NCBI RefSeq assembly: GCF_012396315.1
Contig: NZ_JAAXPF010000002.1
Location: 209,251-273,250, forward strand
Direction: 5' to 3'
DNA length: 64,000 bases
Source of the DNA: Corynebacterium mucifaciens
GTDB lineage: Bacteria; Actinomycetota; Actinomycetes; Mycobacteriales; Mycobacteriaceae
A program made the position numbers and the translations under genes. Shown in pieces: positions 16,832-24,203 of the stretch. Each line of letters opens with the position of its first letter. Position 1 is the stretch's first letter. The notes below the pieces were generated by a model that had not been told where the DNA came from, ran no database searches, and worked only from the letters and a program-made list of their open reading frames with translations.

Positions 16832-18409
16832 GTGCCCGCGTTCATCCGCTTCGGGCTCGCCGCCGTTTCCGGCTGGCTTGTGTACCTGTCCTACGAGCCA
16901 ATCGGCCATTGGTGGGCGGGGATCGCAGGTGTGGCGCTGCTATGGCTCATGCTCGTTCCTTGGCCGAGGAGCGTGACGACCCCGCTAGGAATGGCGGGCG
17001 AAGCCCAGGAACGCCCGACCGTGGCATTCGGTGCGTTCATCGGCTTGACGCACGGGTTGTTCTGCTACCTCTTCTTGCTGCCGTGGGTGGGCGAATTTGT
17101 TGGCCCGATGCCCTATGTCGCGCTCGCGGTGACGATGGCGCTCTACGCGCTAGCCACAGGCGCATTCGGCGTCGTCGCTGCACGCTGGCGTTTCGGCACG
17201 TTGGCGTTTCCCTTCATCTACTTGGCGGTCGAGTTCGTCCGGTCGTCCTGGCCCTTTGGGGGCTTTGCCTGGGTGCGGCTCGCGTGGGGTCAGATCAACG
17301 GCCCGCTCGCGCCGCTTGCTGCCTGGGGCGGACCTGCGCTTGTCACCCTCGCTGCCGTGTTCGTGGCGGTCGGGCTGGGGTCGCTTCTCTGCGCAGCTTC
17401 GCGCCGCGCTGCCGCCCTGGCCGTTGTCCTTCCGCTCGCGGCAGGCCTCCTCGCGGGTCTCGGAGTCGGCGGGGACTCGTCCACAGTCGACCGTGCCCGC
17501 GTAGCCGCCGTGCAAGGCAACGTTCCTCGAATGGGATTGGACTTTAACGAGCAGCGCCGCGCCGTATTGAGCAACCATGTCAACGAAACGCTGAAGTTGG
17601 CGAAGGAGACCCGCGATGCCGGCGAGCCTCTCGATATGGTGATCTGGCCCGAGAACGCTTCCGACGTCAACCCCTTCGCCGACACTGAGGCTGCGGCGCT
17701 GGTCGGTGTCGCCGTACGTGGAGTGGACGCACCTGTGCTTATAGGCACGCTCACGCGCGACGACGCGGGGGCGCGCAACACCATGGTCGTCTTCGATCCG
17801 GAAACGGGTGCGGGGGAGCGCCACAACAAGCGCTTCTTGCAGCCGTTCGGCGAATACATGCCGATGCGCGACTTCTTCCGCAATTTTTCCGAGCTGGTGG
17901 ATTTGGCCGGGGACTTCAAACCCGGCGACGATAACGGCGTTGTCCACATGGGCAACATCCCGGTCGGAGTGGCCACCTGCTACGAGATCGCTGAAGACGA
18001 GGCGTATCGCATGGCGGTACGCGGCGGGGCGCAAATACTGTCGACGCCCACGAACAACGCCACCTTCGGGTTCACGGACATGACCTACCAGCAGCTGGCG
18101 ATGAGCCGGATGCGAGCACTTGAGACCGACAGGGCGGTCGTGGTGGCCGCGACATCCGGTGTGTCCGCCATCGTGCACCCAGACGGCACGGTCTCGCAGC
18201 AGACCAGCATTTTCGAGCCAGCGCACTTGATTGAGGAGCTGCCTCTGCGAACCGGAACGACGCCGGCAGTGCGTTTCGGTGGAGCGCTGGAATGGTTGCT
18301 CGTCGGCGCTGGCGCGCTGCTTATGCTCGCCGCAACCGTGTCCGCACGCAAGAACCGGCGAGGGTATGCTCCTTCGAGAAACCCCAAGCGTACCTATGAG
18401 GAGATGTAG
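16832..18409 (+). CDS. lnt: Apolipoprotein N-acyltransferase
   Basis: A 525-residue protein: about six membrane helices (up to residue 215), then a nitrilase-type domain with the Glu-Lys-Cys triad Glu274 (IWPEN), Lys333 (HNKRFLQPFGE) and Cys383 (GVATCYE), and a final helix at about 485-508. It adds the third acyl chain to the N-terminal cysteine of lipoproteins. GTG 16832 directly follows the fxsA stop. It lies upstream of ppm1; in M. tuberculosis the two are one fused polypeptide, here they are separate as in C. glutamicum. Confidence 0.95.
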   Translation: MPAFIRFGLAAVSGWLVYLSYEPIGHWWAGIAGVALLWLMLVPWPRSVTTPLGMAGEAQERPTVAFGAFIGLTHGLFCYLFLLPWVGEFVGPMPYVALAVTMALYALATGAFGVVAARWRFGTLAFPFIYLAVEFVRSSWPFGGFAWVRLAWGQINGPLAPLAAWGGPALVTLAAVFVAVGLGSLLCAASRRAAALAVVLPLAAGLLAGLGVGGDSSTVDRARVAAVQGNVPRMGLDFNEQRRAVLSNHVNETLKLAKETRDAGEPLDMVIWPENASDVNPFADTEAAALVGVAVRGVDAPVLIGTLTRDDAGARNTMVVFDPETGAGERHNKRFLQPFGEYMPMRDFFRNFSELVDLAGDFKPGDDNGVVHMGNIPVGVATCYEIAEDEAYRMAVRGGAQILSTPTNNATFGFTDMTYQQLAMSRMRALETDRAVVVAATSGVSAIVHPDGTVSQQTSIFEPAHLIEELPLRTGTTPAVRFGGALEWLLVGAGALLMLAATVSARKNRRGYAPSRNPKRTYEEM

Positions 18410-18413
18410 CGCC

Positions 18414-19406
18414 GTGGCCAACCAGACACTGGTGATTATCCCGACCTATAACGAGGTAGAAAACCTCCCGCTCATCGTCGAGCGAGTGCTGGCCACTAAG
18501 GATGCGGTGGACATCCTCGTCGTCGACGACAATTCGCCTGATGACACCGGCGCAAAGGCGGATGAACTTGCCCAGGCGCACGACGAAGTATACGTCTTGC
18601 ACCGCACTGGCAAGGAGGGCTTGCTCGCCGCCTACCGAGCGGGCTTCACTTGGGGTCTTGAGCGCGACTACAACGTGCTCGTCCAAATGGACGCCGACGG
18701 CTCGCACGCGCCCGAGGAGCTGCACCGCCTTCTCGACGCTGTTGCCGACGGCGCAGACTTGGCCATCGGCTCGCGCTACATCGACGGCGGCGAGGTGAAG
18801 AACTGGCCGAAGGAGCGCTTCTTGCTGTCCAAGCTGGGCAACCAGTACATCTCCGTCGCGCTGGGAACGGACGTGGCAGACATGACGGCCGGCTACCGCG
18901 CGTTCAAGCGGGAAGTGCTGGAGGAGCTCGACCTCGACGCGCTATCTACAAAGGGCTACATCTTCCAAGTCGAGATCGCCCACAAGGTGGCCAAGCTTGG
19001 CTACGACGTACGCGAAGTCCCGATCACGTTTGAGGACCGCAAACTGGGCGAATCCAAGCTGGACGCCAGCTTCGCAACCGCATCCCTGGCAGAAGTGACC
19101 AAGTGGGGAGTGACGGAGAAGGCCACGTTCGTCAAGGACCTCACCGCGGAGACTGGCCGCCAGTTGGCACACGCCGTGGAGCACTCCCAGCTCGCAGACC
19201 TGGGCAAGAAGGCGGAGGGTGCCCCGGAGCGAGTCATCACCGCCATCGGTGAGTTCGCTGCAGTGGCGAAGCACGAGGTCCAAGGCTTCGACCTGGGAGC
19301 ACTGCGTTCCCGGGCAGCACGCAGAGTTAACGACGCAGTCCACCTGGGAGAGGAGACGGCGCGCCAGGCTCTGCACGCGCTTGGTCTGGACGGCAAGCGC
19401 CGGTAA
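18414..19406 (+). CDS. ppm1: Polyprenol monophosphomannose synthase
   Basis: A 330-residue GT2 glycosyltransferase that moves mannose from GDP-mannose to polyprenyl phosphate, the donor for lipomannan and for protein mannosylation. IIPTYNEVENL (8-18) and the DAD metal motif (93-95, QMDADGSHAP) are present; the catalytic domain ends near 235. The remaining roughly 95 residues are a charged, Ala-rich, probably helical tail not needed in the short family members. GTG 18414 has GAGGAG upstream; ATG 18396 is an alternative. Coupled to lnt (4 bp gap). Confidence 0.93.
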   Translation: MANQTLVIIPTYNEVENLPLIVERVLATKDAVDILVVDDNSPDDTGAKADELAQAHDEVYVLHRTGKEGLLAAYRAGFTWGLERDYNVLVQMDADGSHAPEELHRLLDAVADGADLAIGSRYIDGGEVKNWPKERFLLSKLGNQYISVALGTDVADMTAGYRAFKREVLEELDLDALSTKGYIFQVEIAHKVAKLGYDVREVPITFEDRKLGESKLDASFATASLAEVTKWGVTEKATFVKDLTAETGRQLAHAVEHSQLADLGKKAEGAPERVITAIGEFAAVAKHEVQGFDLGALRSRAARRVNDAVHLGEETARQALHALGLDGKRR

Positions 19407-19418
19407 AAGAGCGAAACA

Positions 19419-19464
19419 GCGAAGCGCCCGTCCGGCGACCATGGTCACCGGACGGGCGCTTCGC
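19419..19464. terminator. Strong bidirectional terminator between ppm1 and rbpA
   Basis: A perfect 17-bp stem (GCGAAGCGCCCGTCCGG and its complement) with a 12-base loop, between convergent genes. It lacks a long T run. Confidence 0.85.
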
Positions 19465-19484
19465 GCGAGACGCGAGGAGGCGGG

Positions 19485-19862
19485 CTAGCCCTCGTTGGCC
19501 TGCTGCTGCTCCTTGGCAATGCGGGCTGCGGTGCGGCGACGCTTGCGCAGCTGCTCTAGACGCTCTTCGAGCAGGACATCGAGCTCCTCGATCGTGCGGC
19601 GTTCCCGCAGCATGTCCCAGTGGGTGCGCGGCGGCTTGGCGGGCTTGGATTCCACGCCTTCGCCCTCCATAAGGGTGCCTACCTGGCCGTTCTTGCACAT
19701 CCACTCTTCAGGGATCTCGGCGTCGTCTGCGAACGGCACCTCAAACACCTCGCCGTTCGGGGTGCGGTACTTCGCCATCTGGCGCGGCGCGAGATCATGG
19801 TCGCGGTCCGTTTCGTAGCTGACTGCGCCCATGCGGCTACCGCGGAGAACCCGATCAGCCAT
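19485..19862 (-). CDS. rbpA: RNA polymerase-binding protein RbpA
   Basis: A 125-residue RbpA, which binds sigma-A and stabilises the open complex in actinobacteria. The N-terminal tail begins MADRVLRGSRMGA, followed by the core domain (residues about 28-72, with Cys56) and the sigma-interacting helix (about 80-112). ATG 19862 is chosen over 19874 because the conserved N-terminus starts there and the spacing to GGTGAG is better. A SigH-type promoter lies upstream, in keeping with oxidative and heat stress control of rbpA in Streptomyces and mycobacteria. Confidence 0.96.
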   Translation of the reverse strand: MADRVLRGSRMGAVSYETDRDHDLAPRQMAKYRTPNGEVFEVPFADDAEIPEEWMCKNGQVGTLMEGEGVESKPAKPPRTHWDMLRERRTIEELDVLLEERLEQLRKRRRTAARIAKEQQQANEG

Positions 19863-19910
19863 GGCACTCACCATCCTTTTCAACCCGTTTGTTTTCAGTC
19901 GCTCCAGTAT

Positions 19911-19936
19911 AACGGTGGCTTCGCGCGGATTGTTCC
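19911..19936 (-). promoter_or_regulatory. SigH/SigR-type promoter of rbpA
   Basis: On the minus strand: GGAAC, 18 bases, GTT, the spacing known for SigH/SigR promoters. GTTATACT also contains a -10-like TATACT, so a housekeeping start may overlap. It lies about 50 bp before the rbpA ATG. Confidence 0.65.
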
Positions 19937-19980
19937 CCGCCACTTCCCGTAGAAGGACAGTTGTAATAGAGTATTTCGTT

Positions 19981-20328
19981 GTGACGGATAACCTACGTTC
20001 CTTTACCAAGAAGGCTCCCGTGTGCGCGTGGTGCGGTAAAGACATTCCCGTGAACCACGGTCGCGGCAGGAAACGGAAGTATTGCGGCCCTTCCTGTAAG
20101 CAACGCGCGTACGAACAGCGCACCATGCTTGCTGGAACTGCAGTGGAGGAGGACGCCGTGATCCTCAACCGCAGCCGGGTCGCCGAGATTCGTGATCGGC
20201 TGTACGCGCTGCGGTGCGCGGCGGAGGACATTCGCACCGCAAACGCCGAGGGTGCGGGCCCTGACGATTTGGCTCCGCTATGTGACGAATTAGTAGACTT
20301 GGCCCGGCAACTTGAAAGGCTGAGGTGA
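19981..20328 (+). CDS. Small zinc-ribbon protein of unknown function
   Basis: A 115-residue protein. Residues about 15-45 carry two Cys pairs (CAWCG and, 19 residues later, YCGPSC) with basic residues between them, a likely zinc-binding ribbon that could touch nucleic acid. The rest is helical, with a Leu/Arg-rich end (LVDLARQLERLR). GTG 19981 starts the conserved part; TAATAG lies 11 bases upstream, so the transcript may be nearly leaderless. Divergent from rbpA; the pairing is seen in other corynebacteria. No function is known to me. Confidence 0.75.
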   Translation: MTDNLRSFTKKAPVCAWCGKDIPVNHGRGRKRKYCGPSCKQRAYEQRTMLAGTAVEEDAVILNRSRVAEIRDRLYALRCAAEDIRTANAEGAGPDDLAPLCDELVDLARQLERLR

Positions 20329-20335
20329 TGTCCAC

Positions 20336-21046
20336 GTGGTGACGAGCGCGGAGGCGAACGCGAAAAAGCGCAGAATTCTCATTATTGCCGTGTCCATCTT
20401 TATCGTCGTCGCGGTGGTGGTGGCCATGGTTCCGTTGTTGATGAATCTATTCATGGGCAACGGAGTGAAAACTGAGGGCATCGAATCCGAGCAAGTGTCG
20501 GCGGCGTCCACAGAGACCGACGGCGAGTGGCAGGTGACCAACCGACCAGGCAGCAATTCCACCTCAGCAGGGTTTACGTTCGACGAGGTGTTGCCCGGTG
20601 AACGGCGCACCACGTCGGCGTCCACTCAGGGTGTGACCGGTTTTGCGACGATTGTTGACGGCACGTTGACTGCCGGCGAGATCACGGTAGACATGCAGCA
20701 TCTCACGTCGGACAGCGATGTGCGGGATGAGTCCGTCCGGCAACGTATTTTCCACACTGCGGAGTATCCGGAGGCGACGTTTAGGGTGACTGAGCCTGCG
20801 GATGTGTCGGCGGTGCCAGACGACGGCTCCGTCGGCTCTGTGGAGCTAACCGGAGACCTGACCATTCACGGAACGACGCAACCCGTCACGCAACGTTTTG
20901 ATGTAGCGCGGTCCGGAGACCGTCTCATCGTAGCGGGCGACATCCCGATCAACCGGCTGGACTACGGTGTGGAAACACCGGAGCTCGTTGCAGCGAAAAT
21001 TGCCGAAGACGGCGAAGTGAATGTCCGCGTGAACCTGACTAAGTAG
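20336..21046 (+). CDS. Membrane-anchored YceI-family protein
   Basis: A 236-residue protein: a basic N-terminus, one membrane helix (about 13-38), then an extracytoplasmic YceI domain (about 60-236; GFTFDEV, VDMQHLTSD, GDLTIHGTTQPV, INRLDYG). YceI domains are lipocalin-like barrels that bind polyprenoid or quinone-like lipids. It overlaps no neighbour but follows the zinc-ribbon gene by 7 bp, so probably one transcript. Starts GTG 20336 or GTG 20339. Confidence 0.85.
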   Translation: MVTSAEANAKKRRILIIAVSIFIVVAVVVAMVPLLMNLFMGNGVKTEGIESEQVSAASTETDGEWQVTNRPGSNSTSAGFTFDEVLPGERRTTSASTQGVTGFATIVDGTLTAGEITVDMQHLTSDSDVRDESVRQRIFHTAEYPEATFRVTEPADVSAVPDDGSVGSVELTGDLTIHGTTQPVTQRFDVARSGDRLIVAGDIPINRLDYGVETPELVAAKIAEDGEVNVRVNLTK

Positions 21047-21051
21047 TCGCC

Positions 21052-21077
21052 TTAATTACGTAACATGACGTAATTAA
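21052..21077. repeat. AT-rich perfect inverted repeat
   Basis: TTAATTACG, eight bases, CGTAATTAA; within it TTACGT, six bases, ACGTAA. It starts 5 bp after the YceI stop codon. Too A+T-rich and too symmetric for chance in a 63% G+C context. It looks like a protein-binding palindrome, but it stands at a 3' end. Confidence 0.6.
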
Positions 21078-21087
21078 AAACACGGGG

Positions 21088-21120
21088 AGGCTTAGTGCAA
21101 GGCGCACTGGGCCTTTTCTT
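21088..21120 (+). terminator. Rho-independent terminator
   Basis: AGGC..AGTGC pairs with GCACT..GCCT around the loop AAGGC, followed by TTTTCTT. It would end the zinc-ribbon/YceI transcript, or a short transcript starting near the palindrome just upstream. Confidence 0.75.
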
Positions 21121-21139
21121 ATCCCTCCAGAACTGTCCG

Positions 21140-21153
21140 ATAATGTATATTAT
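21140..21153. repeat. Second AT-rich palindrome before the cfa-like 3' end
   Basis: ATAAT, GTAT, ATTAT. It lies 20 bp past the terminator and 32 bp from the stop codon of the convergent CFA-synthase-like gene. The role is unknown; on either strand it also resembles a -10 region. Confidence 0.45.
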
Positions 21154-21184
21154 GTCAAGTAACGTGGGAGGGGCTAAGCCCGCC

Positions 21185-22513
21185 TTAGCGGCGCCCGCTC
21201 CTGTTACGACGTGCCAAGGTGATTTGCGCGAGATCGATCATTCCCAGCCGCGCCATTGCCTCGCGCAGCGCGAACTGCCATACCCACATCCTCCGGAAGA
21301 CCGCGTCGTAGCCGTCGGCGGCGGCGCCGCGGACTTTGCCGTCAAACGTGATGCGCTGCAGGCGGAGCGACGCCGCGAGGTGCTCAGGCGCAGACGTTCG
21401 CGCCACCACGTGCAGATCGGTGTTCCTGTCGATGTCCTTTGCTATCTCGTCCGCGCTTGCATACCGCAGCCCGGGCCAAATGTACGCCCGCATGGATTCG
21501 GCAGCCAGATCTGCCAGGCCGCTGTACACGGAGGTACGCACAATCGTCTGCAGAGCCACTCGTCCACTCGGCGCCAGCATCGCATCGACGGACCGCAGGT
21601 AACGCACCTGCTGGCGCCGCGGCCACGTCTCCAGCGATTCTGTGTTCACTACAGCGTCGTAGGATCCCCGCCGCTGGCGCGCGAGCGCCCCCGGCCCCTC
21701 AGCGACTCTCTCCGGGGCAACCGACCCGTCCGAGCCGGCAAAGATCAACCGCTCCCGCAATGCGGCGTAGAGCCGCGCGTCTCGGGCAACAGCGTCGACG
21801 GTGGCGCCGCGTGTAGCAGCAGCAAGCGCCAGCGTCCCACCTCCGGAGGGATACTCCAACATGTGGGTGCCCGCGGCGACGCCGACTGCGTCTAGAAGCA
21901 TCGTGACGCTGCGGTTTTGCGCGTCTTGAAGGTCAGCGCGCTCCGACTCCATGGGTGTGCCGATTTCCGTCACTGATACGAAATGATGAGCAGGTTCGGA
22001 TCCCCGCCCGGCACCTCGCACATGCGATTTCACCCGAGCGCGTTCAGTGGTTGCCACACCGGTGGCGAAATGCCCTTGAAACGCACTCATGCCGTCACCG
22101 GAAAAATGCGCGACTAGGTCAGGCGGCACATCACCCGCCATCGCCGGCCGCGGGGCATCCACTCGAGGCGTGCGCGGACGGTATCCGGCGCGCAAGAGGG
22201 CCGTCAGGGCGTCGACAAGCTGCTCAGAGCTTGTGGTCGACCACTCGCCTGCCATGTATCCCTCAGCGAGCCCTACCCAGCCCCCCGCCGCAATGCGCGG
22301 GAAGACTTCCGCCCGCTCGACGGTAATGTCTGCCTCGTCGCCAGAAAGGCTCAGCCCCGCCGCCGCACACGCTCGCGCAAAACCAGCCTCCGCACGTTTG
22401 GTACGTAACCTGCCCGGTTGCGGAACTGCAGCGATTCCCGGCCACACGTCCGCGTCAATGGGCTTCAGGTGGGCTGGGCGGCTCTCGCGGGTGAACTCGG
22501 ACATTCTTTGCAT
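21185..22513 (-). CDS. Divergent cyclopropane-fatty-acid-synthase-like methyltransferase
   Basis: A 442-residue protein with the layout of CFA synthases: an N-terminal domain (GWVGLAEGYMAGEW), then a Rossmann methyltransferase domain and the C-terminal segment VWQFALREAMARLGMIDLAQ. True CFA synthases carry a Gly-Cys-Gly-Trp-Gly SAM loop; here the loop reads LEYPSGGGTLALAAATRGA, lacking Cys and Trp. It may modify lipids by another reaction, have weak activity, or be a homologue with a new role. Start ATG 22513 or ATG 22504. Convergent to the YceI gene, divergent from ndh. Confidence 0.7.
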   Translation of the reverse strand: MQRMSEFTRESRPAHLKPIDADVWPGIAAVPQPGRLRTKRAEAGFARACAAAGLSLSGDEADITVERAEVFPRIAAGGWVGLAEGYMAGEWSTTSSEQLVDALTALLRAGYRPRTPRVDAPRPAMAGDVPPDLVAHFSGDGMSAFQGHFATGVATTERARVKSHVRGAGRGSEPAHHFVSVTEIGTPMESERADLQDAQNRSVTMLLDAVGVAAGTHMLEYPSGGGTLALAAATRGATVDAVARDARLYAALRERLIFAGSDGSVAPERVAEGPGALARQRRGSYDAVVNTESLETWPRRQQVRYLRSVDAMLAPSGRVALQTIVRTSVYSGLADLAAESMRAYIWPGLRYASADEIAKDIDRNTDLHVVARTSAPEHLAASLRLQRITFDGKVRGAAADGYDAVFRRMWVWQFALREAMARLGMIDLAQITLARRNRSGRR

Positions 22514-22635
22514 GCTAGTTGTCGCGCTGTTGAAGACGGGATGCCACGGCGGAGGCAGCGCTCCCGGATCATCTGTAAGCGCGTACTATGTAGGCCGTTC
22601 CAGTAACGAAAGTCATTGACCCGAGGAGAATGCTC

Positions 22636-23973
22636 ATGGCCTCACAGGTGAACCGCCCCGCTGGCAGCCGCCACCACGTTGTGATTGTCGGCGCGGGTTT
22701 CGGCGGCGTCAACGCCGTGAAGGAGCTCGCGGACGCTGATGTCGACATCACGTTGATCAACAACACCAACCACCACCTTTTCCCGCCGCTGCTGTACCAG
22801 GTGGCGACGGGCCTGATGTCCTCGGGTGAGATCACCGGCGACATCCGCCAAATGTTCGCCAACCAGCAGAACGTGCGTGTGGTGCGCGGCACCGTCGAAA
22901 CCGTCGATACCGACGCGAAGACCGTCACCTCCGTCGAAGGCGGAAAGGAGTCCGTCTTCGGCTACGACTCCCTCATCGTGGCTGCCGGCGCTGGACAGTC
23001 CTACTTCGGCAACGACCACTTCGCCCAGTTTGCGCCGGGCCTGAAGACCCTGGATCACGCGTTTGAGATCAGGGCCCGTCTGATCGCCGCCTTTGAGCGT
23101 GCGGAGCTTGCAGAGACCCCTGAAGAGCGCGAGCGTGAGCTGACGTTCGTGATCGTCGGCGCAGGCCCAACCGGCGTGGAGCTAGCTGGCCAGGTGGCGG
23201 AGATGGCACACCGCGCGTTCACATCGGGCCGGTACTCCTTTAGCACCGAGCAGGCCAAGATCTACCTGCTCGACGGTGCGCCGCAGGTCCTGCCTCCTTT
23301 CGGCAAGCGCCTGGGTAAGAAGGCGCAGCGTGAGCTGGAAAAGTCCGGCGTGACCGTCATTCTCAACGCCATGGTGACCAACGTGGACGCGGACTCCGTG
23401 ACCTACAAGGACATGAAGACGGAGCAAGAAACCACCATCGACACCCCGACGAAGATCTGGTCCGCCGGTGTGGCCGCTTCCCCGCTGGGCAAGCAGGTTG
23501 CGGAGCAGCTCGGCGCCGAAGCTGATCGCGCCGGCAAGGTGGCGGTCAACGCCGACCTCTCTGTGGGCGACGATCCGAACGTCTTCGTCATCGGCGACAT
23601 GATGAACCGCGACCGCCTCCCTGGTGTTGCGCAGGTGGCTATCCAGTCCGGTGAGTACGTGGGCAAGATTATCAAGGAGCAGGTCGAACACGACGTCGCT
23701 CCGGAGAACCGCGACCCGTTCGACTACTTTGACAAGGGCTCGATGGCCATCATCAACCGCTTCAACGCGGTAGTGAAGATGGGCAAGGTCGAAATCACCG
23801 GTTTCATCGGCTGGCTCATGTGGCTCGGCGTGCACCTCTCCTTCCTTACCGGCACCCGCAACAGGATCGTGGCTGCCAACGAGTGGACCATCAACGCCTT
23901 CTCCCGCACCCGCCACAACTTGGCGGTGACGGAAGGCCAGCTCGAGCGTCCCGTACAGGAGGACGAGGAGTAG
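22636..23973 (+). CDS. ndh: Type II NADH dehydrogenase
   Basis: A 445-residue single-subunit flavoenzyme that passes electrons from NADH to menaquinone without pumping protons; the main NADH oxidase in corynebacteria. FAD motif VVIVGAGFGGVNA at the N-terminus, NADH motif TFVIVGAGPTGVELA at mid-length, and VFVIGDM before the C-terminal amphipathic membrane-binding segment. ATG 22636 is preferred, being eight bases from GAGGAG; ATG 22630 is too close. Monocistronic, with a strong terminator. Confidence 0.95.
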   Translation: MASQVNRPAGSRHHVVIVGAGFGGVNAVKELADADVDITLINNTNHHLFPPLLYQVATGLMSSGEITGDIRQMFANQQNVRVVRGTVETVDTDAKTVTSVEGGKESVFGYDSLIVAAGAGQSYFGNDHFAQFAPGLKTLDHAFEIRARLIAAFERAELAETPEERERELTFVIVGAGPTGVELAGQVAEMAHRAFTSGRYSFSTEQAKIYLLDGAPQVLPPFGKRLGKKAQRELEKSGVTVILNAMVTNVDADSVTYKDMKTEQETTIDTPTKIWSAGVAASPLGKQVAEQLGAEADRAGKVAVNADLSVGDDPNVFVIGDMMNRDRLPGVAQVAIQSGEYVGKIIKEQVEHDVAPENRDPFDYFDKGSMAIINRFNAVVKMGKVEITGFIGWLMWLGVHLSFLTGTRNRIVAANEWTINAFSRTRHNLAVTEGQLERPVQEDEE

Positions 23974-23990
23974 ACCACGCCCCTCAGGCT

Positions 23991-24034
23991 CCCCGGTACC
24001 AGGCACAACCGAGAACTGGTACCGGGGATTTTTC
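23991..24034 (+). terminator. Rho-independent terminator of ndh
   Basis: A 12-bp perfect stem (CCCCGGTACCAG and its complement) with a 13-base loop, followed by ATTTTTCT. Confidence 0.92.
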
Positions 24035-24203
24035 TCTGCGTAAAACGTGCCGCAAATCACTCCAATCGTACTACCTATTCGAGCTAACAACGGCCTACAC
24101 TGAGTGGTAAGCGGCAAGCGCTTTGAAAGTACATGGGCATGAGATTGGGCAAGCGCAGCCGCCAGAGTTCCTTATCGTTTCACTGAAGAAGGACTGTGCA
24201 ACT

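Noticed and set aside
24047..24060. Possible GlxR (CRP-type) site before pflB
   Set aside because: GTGC-N6-TCAC has one mismatch to the core and lacks the outer bases; too weak to list as a site without a matrix score.
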